DNA of 64,000 nt. Origin: CBDDKS01 sp965230335. Its GTDB lineage: Bacteria > Pseudomonadota > Gammaproteobacteria > Enterobacterales > Kangiellaceae. Made by a program: the position numbers and the translations under genes. The notes beneath the pieces were generated by a model. The model did not search any database. It worked only from the letters and a program-made list of their open reading frames with translations, and was not told the origin of the DNA. The stretch is taken from the NCBI GenBank assembly GCA_965230335.1, contig CBDDKS010000006.1:2852001-2916000 (forward strand), read 5' to 3'. Positions 54,158 to 63,028 of this stretch are shown in pieces (within the stretch, counting starts at the first letter, position 1; each line of letters begins with the position of its first letter).

Positions 54158-56560
54158 ATGAAGCAATGGTTATTCTCTTTTTTTATTGGTGTTTTTAGTG
54201 CAGTTGTATATGCAGATAAATTAGAAACACCTGAAGTTATCGCTGAGTTTATTCCTGAAGTCAGCAGTGTTAAAGCTGGAGAAGAGTTTACCGTTGCTTT
54301 AAGAATGCAAATGCGTCCAGGATGGCATACCTACTGGAAAAATCCTGGTGATGCCGGACTGCGTACCCAAATAGAATGGGAATTACCAGAGGGTGTTTCT
54401 GCATCCAATATTCACTGGCCATACCCACATCTCGATGAACTGGCCGGCACAGTCACTTATGGTTATTCTGGAGATGCCTGGCTATTGGTTGATATTCAAG
54501 TGCCTGAAACCTGGTCCAGGAATCAATTGGATTTAAAGGCACATGTCAGTTGGTTGGCGTGTAAAGAAGCTTGTATTCCTGGTAGTGGAGACCTCAAATT
54601 TTCGGTTACAGTTGCCGATTCAACAATACTCAACCCACAATGGCAGGAAGCCTTTAAGTTAGCAAGAAAGCAGCTGCCTCAAACGTCATCACAATGGCGG
54701 TTTAATGGCCAGGTTGATGCAAAAGATGAGCACTTTGCTATTCAGTTTTCATCACCTTCAATAAAGCATGCGTTGAAAAATGTCTATTTTTTTCCAGAAG
54801 AAAATGGTGTGATTCGAGCCGATGCACCACAAGCATTACAGCAAACAAAAGATGGTTATTCTTTGACTTTGGTCCGTGATGGTAAAGCCTTATCAGAATC
54901 TTTAAACGGAGTGATTTATACAGAAGAAGGTTGGGGCGATAAGAATAAAAAGTCCTTAGCAGTTTCTATTCCTTTACATGCAGCAGTTAAAATGGACGAC
55001 ACTGTAGCACAGGTTGTTTCCTCTTCTGAAAATACGCAGAGTCAACCCGTTATCAATAAAAAAGTACAAACGACTGTATCTGATGGTTCAGCAAGTACAA
55101 GTGACAGCAGCTCTGTTAATCTGGTTGCCTCTGAGAATGACAGTAACTCTGTAACATCAAAGTCAACATCGTCCACACAACAAATGAGTTTAGGGATCGC
55201 ACTATTACTCGCTTTTGTTGGCGGTATGATTTTAAATTTGATGCCGTGTGTATTCCCAGTATTGTCGATTAAAGTTTTGGGTTTTGTAAAACATGCAGGT
55301 GAGGGACGCCAAGAGGCTATTAAACACTCAATGGCTTATACCACAGGTATTTTGCTGTCTTTCTGGGTGCTAACAGCGATTATGTTGAGTTTTCGAGCTG
55401 CTGGAGAACAAGTCGGCGTTGGTTTTCAATTACAATCACCTGTGATGTTGGTGATATTGATTTATGTTCTATTATTATTCAGTTTAAATTTATTTGGTGT
55501 ATTTGAATTAGGTACGTCCCTGACGACAATGGGTGGCAGTGCTGTTCATAAAAGTGGTTTATCGGGTTCATTCTTTTCCGGCTTATTGGCAACCGTATTA
55601 GGAGCACCTTGCGTCGGACCATTCTTAGGAACCACTTTGGGTTACACCATGACCCAGCCTAACTGGGTGGTGATTTTGGTTTTCACTTTATTGGGTTTGG
55701 GCTTAGCCTTTCCATTTATCTTATTGGCAGCGATACCTGGTCTGGCCAAATATATGCCAAAACCAGGCCGATGGATGGAATCCTTTAAACAATTGATGGG
55801 TTATCCGTTAATTCTGGCCACAATTTGGTTGTTAATTGTTTTGGCCGGTATGGTGGCAGTCAAAGATATTGAATATTTATTGTATACACTATGTATTGTT
55901 GCTCTGGCTGCCTGGGTGTACGGTCGTTGGAGTGTCCCTGGAAATTCAGAATCAACACGCTGGATAGCAAAAATATTTTCACTGTTGATTGTTGCTGGCA
56001 GCTTATACTATTGGCTCAGTGATATTGGTGATCGACGAGACAGAACAAAACGTGATTATCATCGCGAGATTGCTTTGGCGGTAACTGCTGAAATTAAAAA
56101 GCGCAATTTAACCAATACAGATGGTAATCAAGTAAGCACTGAACAAACAGACGTTAATATTCAAGATCCTATTGAAAAAATAAGAATGGAAGCTAAAGAA
56201 AATAATGAAATCTTTTGGGAAGACTGGTCAAAAGAAACGGTTGCAGAGCTGCAAAAGCAGGGGCGGCCGGTGTATGTAGATTTTACAGCAGATTGGTGTT
56301 TAATTTGTAAAGTCAATAAAAAACGGGTATTCAGTTCAAAAGAAGTGGTAAAACGTTTCCACGATTTGGGTATTATTACCTTAAAAGGTGATTATACAGA
56401 AGAAGACGATGCTATCACTGAAATTCTGGAAGAATATCAAAGAGCTGGTGTTCCTCTTAATTTATTATTTGGTAAAGATGGGAAAGAACCTTATGTATTT
56501 CCAGAATCTTTTGGTGCACAGGATATGATGAAAGCTTTGGATGAAGTGTTTAAAAGCTAA
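54158..56560 (+). CDS. dsbD: protein-disulfide reductase DsbD (ScsB-like)
   Basis: 800 residues. DsbD moves electrons from cytoplasmic thioredoxin to periplasmic thiol proteins. Order: signal peptide (1-19), N-terminal thiol domain with Cys135/Cys139 (LACKEACIPG), a Ser/Thr-rich linker (about 290-340), the eight-helix DsbD core with NLMPCVFPV and GAPCVGPFLG each carrying one redox Cys, and a C-terminal thioredoxin domain with WCLICK (Cys714 and Cys717). All six redox cysteines are present. A strong terminator follows the stop. Confidence 0.96.
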   Translation: MKQWLFSFFIGVFSAVVYADKLETPEVIAEFIPEVSSVKAGEEFTVALRMQMRPGWHTYWKNPGDAGLRTQIEWELPEGVSASNIHWPYPHLDELAGTVTYGYSGDAWLLVDIQVPETWSRNQLDLKAHVSWLACKEACIPGSGDLKFSVTVADSTILNPQWQEAFKLARKQLPQTSSQWRFNGQVDAKDEHFAIQFSSPSIKHALKNVYFFPEENGVIRADAPQALQQTKDGYSLTLVRDGKALSESLNGVIYTEEGWGDKNKKSLAVSIPLHAAVKMDDTVAQVVSSSENTQSQPVINKKVQTTVSDGSASTSDSSSVNLVASENDSNSVTSKSTSSTQQMSLGIALLLAFVGGMILNLMPCVFPVLSIKVLGFVKHAGEGRQEAIKHSMAYTTGILLSFWVLTAIMLSFRAAGEQVGVGFQLQSPVMLVILIYVLLLFSLNLFGVFELGTSLTTMGGSAVHKSGLSGSFFSGLLATVLGAPCVGPFLGTTLGYTMTQPNWVVILVFTLLGLGLAFPFILLAAIPGLAKYMPKPGRWMESFKQLMGYPLILATIWLLIVLAGMVAVKDIEYLLYTLCIVALAAWVYGRWSVPGNSESTRWIAKIFSLLIVAGSLYYWLSDIGDRRDRTKRDYHREIALAVTAEIKKRNLTNTDGNQVSTEQTDVNIQDPIEKIRMEAKENNEIFWEDWSKETVAELQKQGRPVYVDFTADWCLICKVNKKRVFSSKEVVKRFHDLGIITLKGDYTEEDDAITEILEEYQRAGVPLNLLFGKDGKEPYVFPESFGAQDMMKALDEVFKS

Positions 56561-56574
56561 AAGACATGACGTTA

Positions 56575-56610
56575 TAAAAAAACCGAAATAGTTTCTATTT
56601 CGGTTTTTTT
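56575..56610. terminator. bidirectional terminator between dsbD and the H-NOX gene
   Basis: AAAAAACCGAAATAG pairs with CTATTTCGGTTTTTTT around a 3-base loop, with A and T tracts on both flanks. It serves dsbD on the plus strand and the H-NOX gene, whose stop is 14 bases away, on the minus strand. Confidence 0.9.
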
Positions 56611-56623
56611 ATGTTCAGGTTAT

Positions 56624-57187
56624 TTATTGAATGCTTGTTTCTGGTTTAAAACTTAACTCAAGCCGACATTCATCGGCACCCTTATGCATACAGGTTGTAT
56701 GTTGAATGCTAATAGTATTGTTGAAGTGAGACGCTGCACCAAAAATAAGCCCTTCCGCTAAAGCGCATAGTTTTCGTTTAGAACGATACAACAAAACCAG
56801 CTCTCCATCTTTGCCGTTATCTTCATAAGCAATAACTGGTAAATAAGCTTCTGGATTTAAACGTTTAACTTCTTTATGAATCACATCGTCAATACCTTTT
56901 AAAAATTTTTTTAAAGAACTCATAAGATCTTCGGGTAAATCCAAGGACTTAATTAAATAACCAAAAAATACTTCACCAAACACTTTTAATAAATCTGATG
57001 CCGGTATGCCGGTCTTTTCAGACAAAGCAGTGATTAGGGCGATAGCTTCTTCATCTTTATACGTCATGCCTGAGGTATAAACACCTCCTGATTCAGGCTG
57101 TACTTCATCCAATAAATCATTCCACATTTTCATGCCAAACTTATCGATAACCAACTCACTAAATTCTGTATATACGATACCTTGCAT
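56624..57187 (-). CDS. hnoX: H-NOX heme-based nitric-oxide sensor
   Basis: 187 residues, a stand-alone H-NOX domain. The heme ligand His104 (DDVIHKEVKRLNP) and the propionate-binding YRSKR motif (Tyr134, Ser136, Arg138) are both intact, so heme binding is expected. There is no Tyr in a distal position that I can assign, which favours NO over O2. The ribosome site CAGGAGG is strong. It is 67 bases downstream of an HTH-receiver gene on the same strand and is probably cotranscribed with it. No histidine kinase lies in the window; in Shewanella, H-NOX inhibits the kinase HnoK. Confidence 0.93.
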   Translation of the reverse strand: MQGIVYTEFSELVIDKFGMKMWNDLLDEVQPESGGVYTSGMTYKDEEAIALITALSEKTGIPASDLLKVFGEVFFGYLIKSLDLPEDLMSSLKKFLKGIDDVIHKEVKRLNPEAYLPVIAYEDNGKDGELVLLYRSKRKLCALAEGLIFGAASHFNNTISIQHTTCMHKGADECRLELSFKPETSIQ

Positions 57188-57254
57188 GTTGACCTCCTGA
57201 TGGGTACTGGTTAAGTCATATGAAATATATTCAATAGACGGATGTGGGTTTCTA

Positions 57255-57815
57255 TTAATCGGTTAGTAATGTTTCAATATTTGCCAAAAGGGCTTGGTTT
57301 TCAAAAGGTTTAGCCATTGCTGCATGGGCACCTTTTTGAAGTGCTTTTTCTAATTCATCTTCACCTTCTCCAGAAATAACCAGAACTTTTAATGCAGCGT
57401 AGCTGCTTTCATTTTGGATATAATCTAAAACTTCAAAGCCTGATAAACCAGGCATTTTTAAATCCAAAGTGATTAAACAGGGTTTAAATTGATGAATTTT
57501 TGTACCTGCAGAAAAGCCATTAGTTGCAATTTCAATAATATAACCGGCATTTTTTAATGCTCGGGCGATGGCTTTAGCCATGGAGCGATCATCATCAACG
57601 ATGAGAATACGATTATTTCGAGGTTTTAATTCTTGTGGTACAGGCATATTATTTTCTTCTAAAAACTGTAGAAAACTATCAAGTGGAACTCGATTATCAC
57701 CTCTACCGGGTAACTTATAGGCATTTAAAAGCCCTCGTTCAATCCAACGGATAACCGTTCTGAAATTTACATTACAGTATTTGGCAATTTCACCTGTGGT
57801 TAAAGTTTTTGACAT
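57255..57815 (-). CDS. HTH plus receiver response regulator
   Basis: 186 residues. The first 55 form an excisionase/MerR-like helix-turn-helix (TTGEIAKYCNVNFRTVIRWIERGLL, in parts), and residues 67-186 a receiver domain with DDD at 74-76, phosphoacceptor Asp118 (LITLDLKMPG) and Lys169. The order, DNA-binding first and receiver second, is the reverse of most response regulators. Upstream of H-NOX, it is a candidate for a transcriptional output of NO sensing, similar in role to Shewanella HnoC though not in domain order. It is divergent from the HD-GYP regulator gene, 214 bases away. Confidence 0.92.
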   Translation of the reverse strand: MSKTLTTGEIAKYCNVNFRTVIRWIERGLLNAYKLPGRGDNRVPLDSFLQFLEENNMPVPQELKPRNNRILIVDDDRSMAKAIARALKNAGYIIEIATNGFSAGTKIHQFKPCLITLDLKMPGLSGFEVLDYIQNESSYAALKVLVISGEGEDELEKALQKGAHAAMAKPFENQALLANIETLLTD

Positions 57816-58029
57816 AAAGCTCTTTAAAATTAGTTGGTTAAAGTTTTTATTTCGATAATATTTTTAAGTTGACTTATTTTTTCTTGAGTCAGTGCGTCAA
57901 CCTGAAAATCTCAATTTGATTAATTAAACTATAGAAAAGCATGCATTAAAAGTCAATAAATAATGTTTTGACAGGTTAGTCATATAAGCTATACTTTAAT
58001 TTATAGTCACTAATTTTTGAGAGGTTGTT

Positions 58030-59358
58030 ATGTCCGAGCTTACTGCTGATAAAACGCCCAAAATATTGTGTGTTGATGATGAAAAGTCCATATTAATGGC
58101 CATAAGACGTCTATTTCGTGGAAAAGGGTATGAGGTGAAAGTCTCTGAGAGAGCTAAAGAAGCTTTAGAATGGATTGCAGAAGGAGAGGTTTTTGATGTC
58201 ATTGTTTCAGATATGAGAATGCCAGAAATGGATGGTGCTGAATTTTTGTCTGCGGTTGCTGAATTTGCACCAGAAACCATGCGTATTTTATTGACTGGAT
58301 ATTCTGATCAAGAATCTACGGTAAAAGCAATTAATCAGGGAAAAATTTACCGTTACCTTAATAAGCCTTGGGATAACGCAGAGTTTTTAGCTGCTATAGA
58401 GCAGGCGTTAAAACAAAAAGCCATTGAGGACGAAAGGCGATTAAAGGAAAAGAAACTTTCCATTGTCAGTAAGAATTTACACAGCAAAGCAAAAAGTTTG
58501 CAAGAACAAGTGGTTACCGCTAATCAGGAATTGGAACAAACAGCCAGTTTTTTGGATATGGCACAAGAAACCCTGCAAAAAAACTTTGATACAACGCTCA
58601 AGGTATTTTCAAACCTGGTGAATATGCGAGTTGGTCAGTCTCATGCCAGTTCACAACGAATCGTTGATTTTGCCTGTGGTTTTGCTTTGAGTAAGGGGAT
58701 TAAAAAAAATCAGGTTAAAGATTTGGAAATTGCAGCAACATTGTATCAATTAGGTAAAGTTGGCTTTTCTGATAGGTTGTTGTCATTAAATGAAGACAAT
58801 ATGTCAGAAGAGGAGTTGAAACAGTATCAGGCTTTTCCAGTGATTACCGAACAGGTGTTAATGCCATTGGATGCCATGCAGCCAGCAGCAAAGATTATTC
58901 GTCATCAAAATGAACATTACGATGGCAGTGGGTTTCCAGATAAATTAGTGGCAGAAGACATTCCACTGCCTTCTCGTTTACTTAAAATTATTATTGATTA
59001 TGTGTATTTAAGAGATGTGCAACGTTTATCTTCAGACAGTATTTTTGAAACCATGCAGAGTGAAAGTGGGAAAAGTTTGGATCCCAATATATTAAAGCAT
59101 TTCACTGCCTATATCAGAGATCATGATCAAGGTGATTTGGGTGATAGAAGTACAGGTAAGATCTACAGTAAATGTGTGGATGATTTAAGAGTGGGTATGC
59201 TGATTACAGAAGATGTCATGAATATGTCGGGTATTTTGCTATTATCCAAAGAAACAGAATTATCCAGCTCCATGATTTCCCGTTTATATGAATATGAAAA
59301 AACAACCGGTGAAAAAGTGTCGGTCAATGTGATGTTAGGTATTGAGAATACTGAATAG
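58030..59358 (+). CDS. response regulator with degenerate HD-GYP domain (HnoD-like)
   Basis: 442 residues. A receiver domain (1-125) has phosphoacceptor Asp61 (VIVSDMRMPEMDG) and Lys112. A coiled-coil linker (about 130-175) leads into an HD-GYP domain in which the catalytic His-Asp pair is Tyr-Gln (ATLYQLGKVGF, 239-240) and GYP is GFP (301-303). It should therefore not cleave c-di-GMP. In Shewanella the degenerate HnoD regulates the active phosphodiesterase HnoB within the H-NOX pathway; this gene may have the same kind of role, by inference. AGAGG precedes the ATG. The C-terminal 80 residues form an extra domain. Confidence 0.9.
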   Translation: MSELTADKTPKILCVDDEKSILMAIRRLFRGKGYEVKVSERAKEALEWIAEGEVFDVIVSDMRMPEMDGAEFLSAVAEFAPETMRILLTGYSDQESTVKAINQGKIYRYLNKPWDNAEFLAAIEQALKQKAIEDERRLKEKKLSIVSKNLHSKAKSLQEQVVTANQELEQTASFLDMAQETLQKNFDTTLKVFSNLVNMRVGQSHASSQRIVDFACGFALSKGIKKNQVKDLEIAATLYQLGKVGFSDRLLSLNEDNMSEEELKQYQAFPVITEQVLMPLDAMQPAAKIIRHQNEHYDGSGFPDKLVAEDIPLPSRLLKIIIDYVYLRDVQRLSSDSIFETMQSESGKSLDPNILKHFTAYIRDHDQGDLGDRSTGKIYSKCVDDLRVGMLITEDVMNMSGILLLSKETELSSSMISRLYEYEKTTGEKVSVNVMLGIENTE

Positions 59359-59763
59359 GAATAGTTGATAACTCTTTGAAATCAATAAAAAAGGTTTATT
59401 TGTTGTCCACAATATAAAAAAAACCCAGGCCTGTAGGCACTGGGTTAGGGGAAGTGATATCAATGAAACCTGCAAACTGGTTATTTTTTAACCATAGTTA
59501 AATAAGATGAATATGCAAGTGAAATGTAAAAAATTTTTTACATAAGTAAAAAATAAGGAATTAACCCACAAATATAACGAATTATTTGTGTTTTTTGCTA
59601 CTCCTATGAAACAAAAATTTGTATACTCAGTCTAGTATTTATATATTTCTGTAAAATGATATAAGTCATTTTGGCTATAATTAATTGAGATTTCTGTTGG
59701 TGGTATGGTGTTGGTCATCACACTTCAATGGTTTTCAATAAAACCGACACTCTAAGGACAATT
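59359..59763. other. 405-bp region between the HD-GYP regulator and prc
   Basis: It holds a hairpin at 59422-59446 (AACCCAG-GCCT / AGGC-A-CTGGGTT) with its T run on the minus side, so it is not a good terminator for the plus-strand gene upstream. The rest is AT-rich and should contain the prc promoter. No gene was seen. Confidence 0.6.
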
Positions 59764-61953
59764 ATGATTACATATCCTTTAAAGCGAATGAATAAACCTT
59801 TTCTACTGGTAAGTCTGTGTTTATTAATTAGTTTATTCAATACTCTGTTAGTCGCTAAAGAAGAGGCGCCCACAAAACCAGATGCTCTGGATTTGGACAT
59901 CAGCAACATAAAAGCCATCGAATTAAAGCCAAAAAATAACTTTACAAAAATCAGCCGATATATTTCACAAATATTATCAGAAAGACATTATTTAAAACCA
60001 AAAATCAAAAATAACGACAGCTTATCTGAGAGTTTTCTCAATAAATATATAGAAATGCTGGATGCCAACAAAAGTTATTTTTATCATTCTGATATTAAAG
60101 CCTTTGAAGGATTTCGTTATACACTGGATGATTCAGTAAGAACAGGTCATTTGGATCCCGCTTATGATATTTATAACACGTTCCAAAAGCGTTGGTTAGA
60201 AAGATATCATTATGCATTGGGTTTATTAGAATCATCGTTTGATTTTGAAAAGCAGGAAGATTATGAGTTTGACAGAAGTGATGCCAAGTGGATGAAAAAT
60301 AAAGAAGAGATGGATAGATTATGGAAGCAGCGTGTTAAGTCTGATTATTTAGCTTTATTGCTGGCTGATGAAAAAGAATCCAAGATAAAAGCATCATTAA
60401 AAAAGCGCTATAAAATGGCAATAAAAAGAATTTCACAAAATACAACACAAGATGTGTTTGATCTCTACATTAATGCATTTGCTTTAAGTGTCGAACCTCA
60501 TGCCACTTATTTTTCACCGAGAGATGCAGAAGAGTTTGATATACAAATGAAACTGTCTATGGATGGTATCGGTGCACATTTAACAACGGAAGATGTGTAT
60601 ACTGTCATCACCAGTCTGGTAACGGGTGCCCCTGCTGAAAAAAGTAAACAGCTGAGTGATGGTGATCGTATTATCGGTGTAGGAGAAGGTGACAGAGGTG
60701 AAATGATTGATGTGATTGGTTGGCGACTTTCTGATGTTGTTGATAGAATCCGTGGAAAAGCTGGCACGAAAGTCAGATTAAAAATCTTGCCTAAAGGTGA
60801 AGTCAGTGCCAACGATTCAAAAACGGTTGAACTCTTTCGAGAAAGAGTCACCTTAGATGAACTTGAAGCAAAATCAAAACTGATTAATAAAGAAGTCAAA
60901 GGGCAGTCATTAAAATTTGGTGTGATATCCGTTCCTAAATTTTATGTTGATTGGGATGCAAAATATTCTCATCGTAATACAGGAAAGCCTGCTGATTATA
61001 AAAGTACAACGAGAGATGTTGCTAAATTTATTAAGGCGTTTGAGTCTGAAAATATTGATGGCTTAATTATCGACTTGAGAAACAATGGTGGTGGTGCGTT
61101 AGATGAAGCCATTGAATTGACAGGCTTGTTTATTGATAAAGGTCCGGTTGTACAGCAAAAAAATGCATTTGGACAAACCAATGCGTTTAATGATGAAGAA
61201 GCGGGTGTTGTCTATAGTGGCCCATTGGCCGTATTGGTGAACAGTGCCAGTGCTTCAGCTTCAGAAATATTTGCTGGTGCTATTCAGGACTATGATCGCG
61301 GTGTTATCGTGGGTGAACAAACTTTTGGAAAAGGTACAGTACAATCAGTAATGGATATTAATAAGTTTTCACTATTCGGCAATATGTTTGAACCCGATTT
61401 AGGTCAGTTTAAATTGACAACCTCAAAGTTTTATCGAGTTTCAGGTGAATCAACACAGCATCGAGGCGTGGTTCCTGATGTTATTTTTCCTTCGATAGAA
61501 GATGATGACGAGCGGGGTGAAAGCCGCTTTGAAAATGCTTTGGTTTGGGATACGATTGGATCGGCACAATATAGAACAGAAGACAGAATCAAAACACACA
61601 TCCAAGCCTTAAATAAACGTTATCAGGAACGTATAAAAACGAGTTCATTTTTTAATTCATTAAAAGAAGAGATCAGTGAGTACCGACAAGAAAAACAAAA
61701 GAAAACACTTTCTCTTAATTTAAAAGCTAGAAAAAAAGAACAAACTTTAAAAAAAGAAAAACGTTTATTAAGAATCAACAAACGATTACAGGAAAAAGGA
61801 CTTAAACCGATTAAGGACTTGAAAGATTTTGATGATTCGGTTTTTGAAAATGAAGATGCTATTCTAGACGAAACCTCTGAAATATTAAGCGATTTAATTG
61901 AATTTAGAGGAATTAAAAAAGTAGCAGAAAATCTCAAGAAAAAGGAAACATAA
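59764..61953 (+). CDS. prc: periplasmic tail-specific protease Prc (Tsp)
   Basis: 729 residues from ATG 59764, with AAGGAC upstream. The N-terminus (about 1-38, with LLVSLCLLISLFNTLLVA) is a signal. A PDZ domain lies near 230-310 (IGAHLTTEDVYTVITSLVTGAPAEKSKQ, in parts). The S41 catalytic residues are the Ser of NSASASASEIFAG and the Lys of GEQTFGKGTVQ. The DUF3340 C-terminal region follows, here Lys-rich and coiled. Prc trims or degrades envelope proteins such as the peptidoglycan hydrolase MepS and PBP3. Family length agrees. A terminator follows 18 bases after the stop. Confidence 0.95.
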   Translation: MITYPLKRMNKPFLLVSLCLLISLFNTLLVAKEEAPTKPDALDLDISNIKAIELKPKNNFTKISRYISQILSERHYLKPKIKNNDSLSESFLNKYIEMLDANKSYFYHSDIKAFEGFRYTLDDSVRTGHLDPAYDIYNTFQKRWLERYHYALGLLESSFDFEKQEDYEFDRSDAKWMKNKEEMDRLWKQRVKSDYLALLLADEKESKIKASLKKRYKMAIKRISQNTTQDVFDLYINAFALSVEPHATYFSPRDAEEFDIQMKLSMDGIGAHLTTEDVYTVITSLVTGAPAEKSKQLSDGDRIIGVGEGDRGEMIDVIGWRLSDVVDRIRGKAGTKVRLKILPKGEVSANDSKTVELFRERVTLDELEAKSKLINKEVKGQSLKFGVISVPKFYVDWDAKYSHRNTGKPADYKSTTRDVAKFIKAFESENIDGLIIDLRNNGGGALDEAIELTGLFIDKGPVVQQKNAFGQTNAFNDEEAGVVYSGPLAVLVNSASASASEIFAGAIQDYDRGVIVGEQTFGKGTVQSVMDINKFSLFGNMFEPDLGQFKLTTSKFYRVSGESTQHRGVVPDVIFPSIEDDDERGESRFENALVWDTIGSAQYRTEDRIKTHIQALNKRYQERIKTSSFFNSLKEEISEYRQEKQKKTLSLNLKARKKEQTLKKEKRLLRINKRLQEKGLKPIKDLKDFDDSVFENEDAILDETSEILSDLIEFRGIKKVAENLKKKET

Positions 61954-61971
61954 ATCCTAAAAAATAGAACT

Positions 61972-62003
61972 TAAAAAGGGCTGCTTAATGTAGCCCTTTT
62001 TTA
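61972..62003 (+). terminator. intrinsic terminator of prc
   Basis: AAAAAGGGCT pairs with the facing AGCCCTTTTTT across an 8-base loop that includes GCTTAATG, and T continues to the end. A simple strong terminator. Confidence 0.85.
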
Positions 62004-62010
62004 TTCTGGA

Positions 62011-62184
62011 TTAACTTTCGGGGAGCATTCCACGATTAAGTGGGCTTGCGCCTTTTGTATATGAAGCAGGTAGTTTCATTATTTCCTTTAATTTAAAGCC
62101 AGATTTGTTAACAGTAGCAACTTCCTTAATTTGTAAGAGAGCAATTTCTTGTACACGTAAACCAAGTTTGCGGCTTAACCGCAT
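62011..62184 (-). pseudogene. fragment of a phage-type (tyrosine recombinase) integrase
   Basis: A 57-codon minus-strand frame reads RLSRKLGLRVQEIALLQIKEV and later KLPASYTKGASPLNRGM. This matches the middle of tyrosine recombinases (GLRxxEIxxLxxxDV and TKGxxxR), including the first catalytic Arg of the box, but the N-terminal part and the C-terminal His-X-X-Arg/Tyr part are gone. It is a decayed remnant of a former mobile element. The similarity is short, so confidence is limited. Confidence 0.5.
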
Positions 62185-62528
62185 AATGGCAGTATTTTTT
62201 CAGGGTAATCATGCTATTGAATCCTTAAATTTGAGCATTGATATCTCCCAAATTTAGTACATGTTTATACTGAAATTTCTCTTTTGGTAACATTCCCCAA
62301 ATCTTATTCTTTTCTCAGAATGAACAGCAATGACAATTTTCTGACATTTGAATATTTGTAGGAGATTCTTGGGTTTTGCCGGTATCAGGGATGTCAAAAA
62401 AATGTCTATATGGATTTTTTGTTTTTCTAACCTATTAATTTATAAAGAAAAAAACTCTATTTAAGAATTGGCTTTAATATTGCTTGTTAAATGTATATCT
62501 ATTGAGATGTCATTGGAGAACAGGTTTT

Positions 62529-63026
62529 ATGCCAAATGAAGCTGAAGAACAGAATGAAGAAACCAAAAAAGGTGGTAAAGGTAAATTAATTATTATTGTT
62601 GCTGCTGCGTTGTTGTTGGGCGGTGGTGGTGCTTTTTTCTTTATGGGAGGAGGGAGTGACAAAGGCGCTGATGGTGAAAAAGTAGAAGAAGTTAAAAAGA
62701 AAGAACCAGCTATTTATGTTGATATCGCAGGAGACATTATTTCGCCATTAATCTCACAAGGTAAAAAAAATCGTCTGGCACAGATTAAGGTCAGTTTTTT
62801 GGTAAGAGGCTCTAAATCTGAAGAAGCGGTTAAAAAGCATATTCCTCGTTTAAAAAGTGATTTGTTGGATTTATTAAGTGCGACTAAAGCTGAAGAGTTG
62901 ATTAAACCGGAAGGGAAGGATGTTTTTAAAGCGGATGCACTGAGTAAAGTTCAGGCGACTATGACCGAAGCAGAAGGTGACAGTCATATCGAAAAAGTAT
63001 TGTTTGTTAGATTTGTGATGCAGTAA
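62529..63026 (+). CDS. fliL: flagellar basal body-associated protein FliL
   Basis: 165 residues from ATG 62529. A charged N-terminal tail, then one transmembrane helix (LIIIVAAALLLGGGGAFFF), a charged linker and the periplasmic FliL domain (IYVDIAGDIISPLI, LAQIKVSFLVRG). FliL supports the stator around the MS ring. A longer frame begins at 62484 but the ATG here has AGG at good spacing. fliM starts 2 bases after the stop, the standard operon order fliL-fliM-fliN. Confidence 0.92.
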   Translation: MPNEAEEQNEETKKGGKGKLIIIVAAALLLGGGGAFFFMGGGSDKGADGEKVEEVKKKEPAIYVDIAGDIISPLISQGKKNRLAQIKVSFLVRGSKSEEAVKKHIPRLKSDLLDLLSATKAEELIKPEGKDVFKADALSKVQATMTEAEGDSHIEKVLFVRFVMQ

Positions 63027-63028
63027 TT

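Larger units (their letters stand above)
61954..62528. other. 575-bp region with prc terminator and integrase remnant
   Basis: After the prc terminator (61972-62003) it contains a minus-strand integrase-like fragment (62011-62184) and then about 340 bases of AT-rich DNA before fliL. The fliL promoter should lie there; no sigma-54 consensus was found by eye. Confidence 0.6.

Noticed and set aside
53314..56560. The DsbD pair as one gene split by a frameshift
   Set aside because: Each gene has its own signal peptide, start and complete N-terminal domain, so this is a duplication, not a break.
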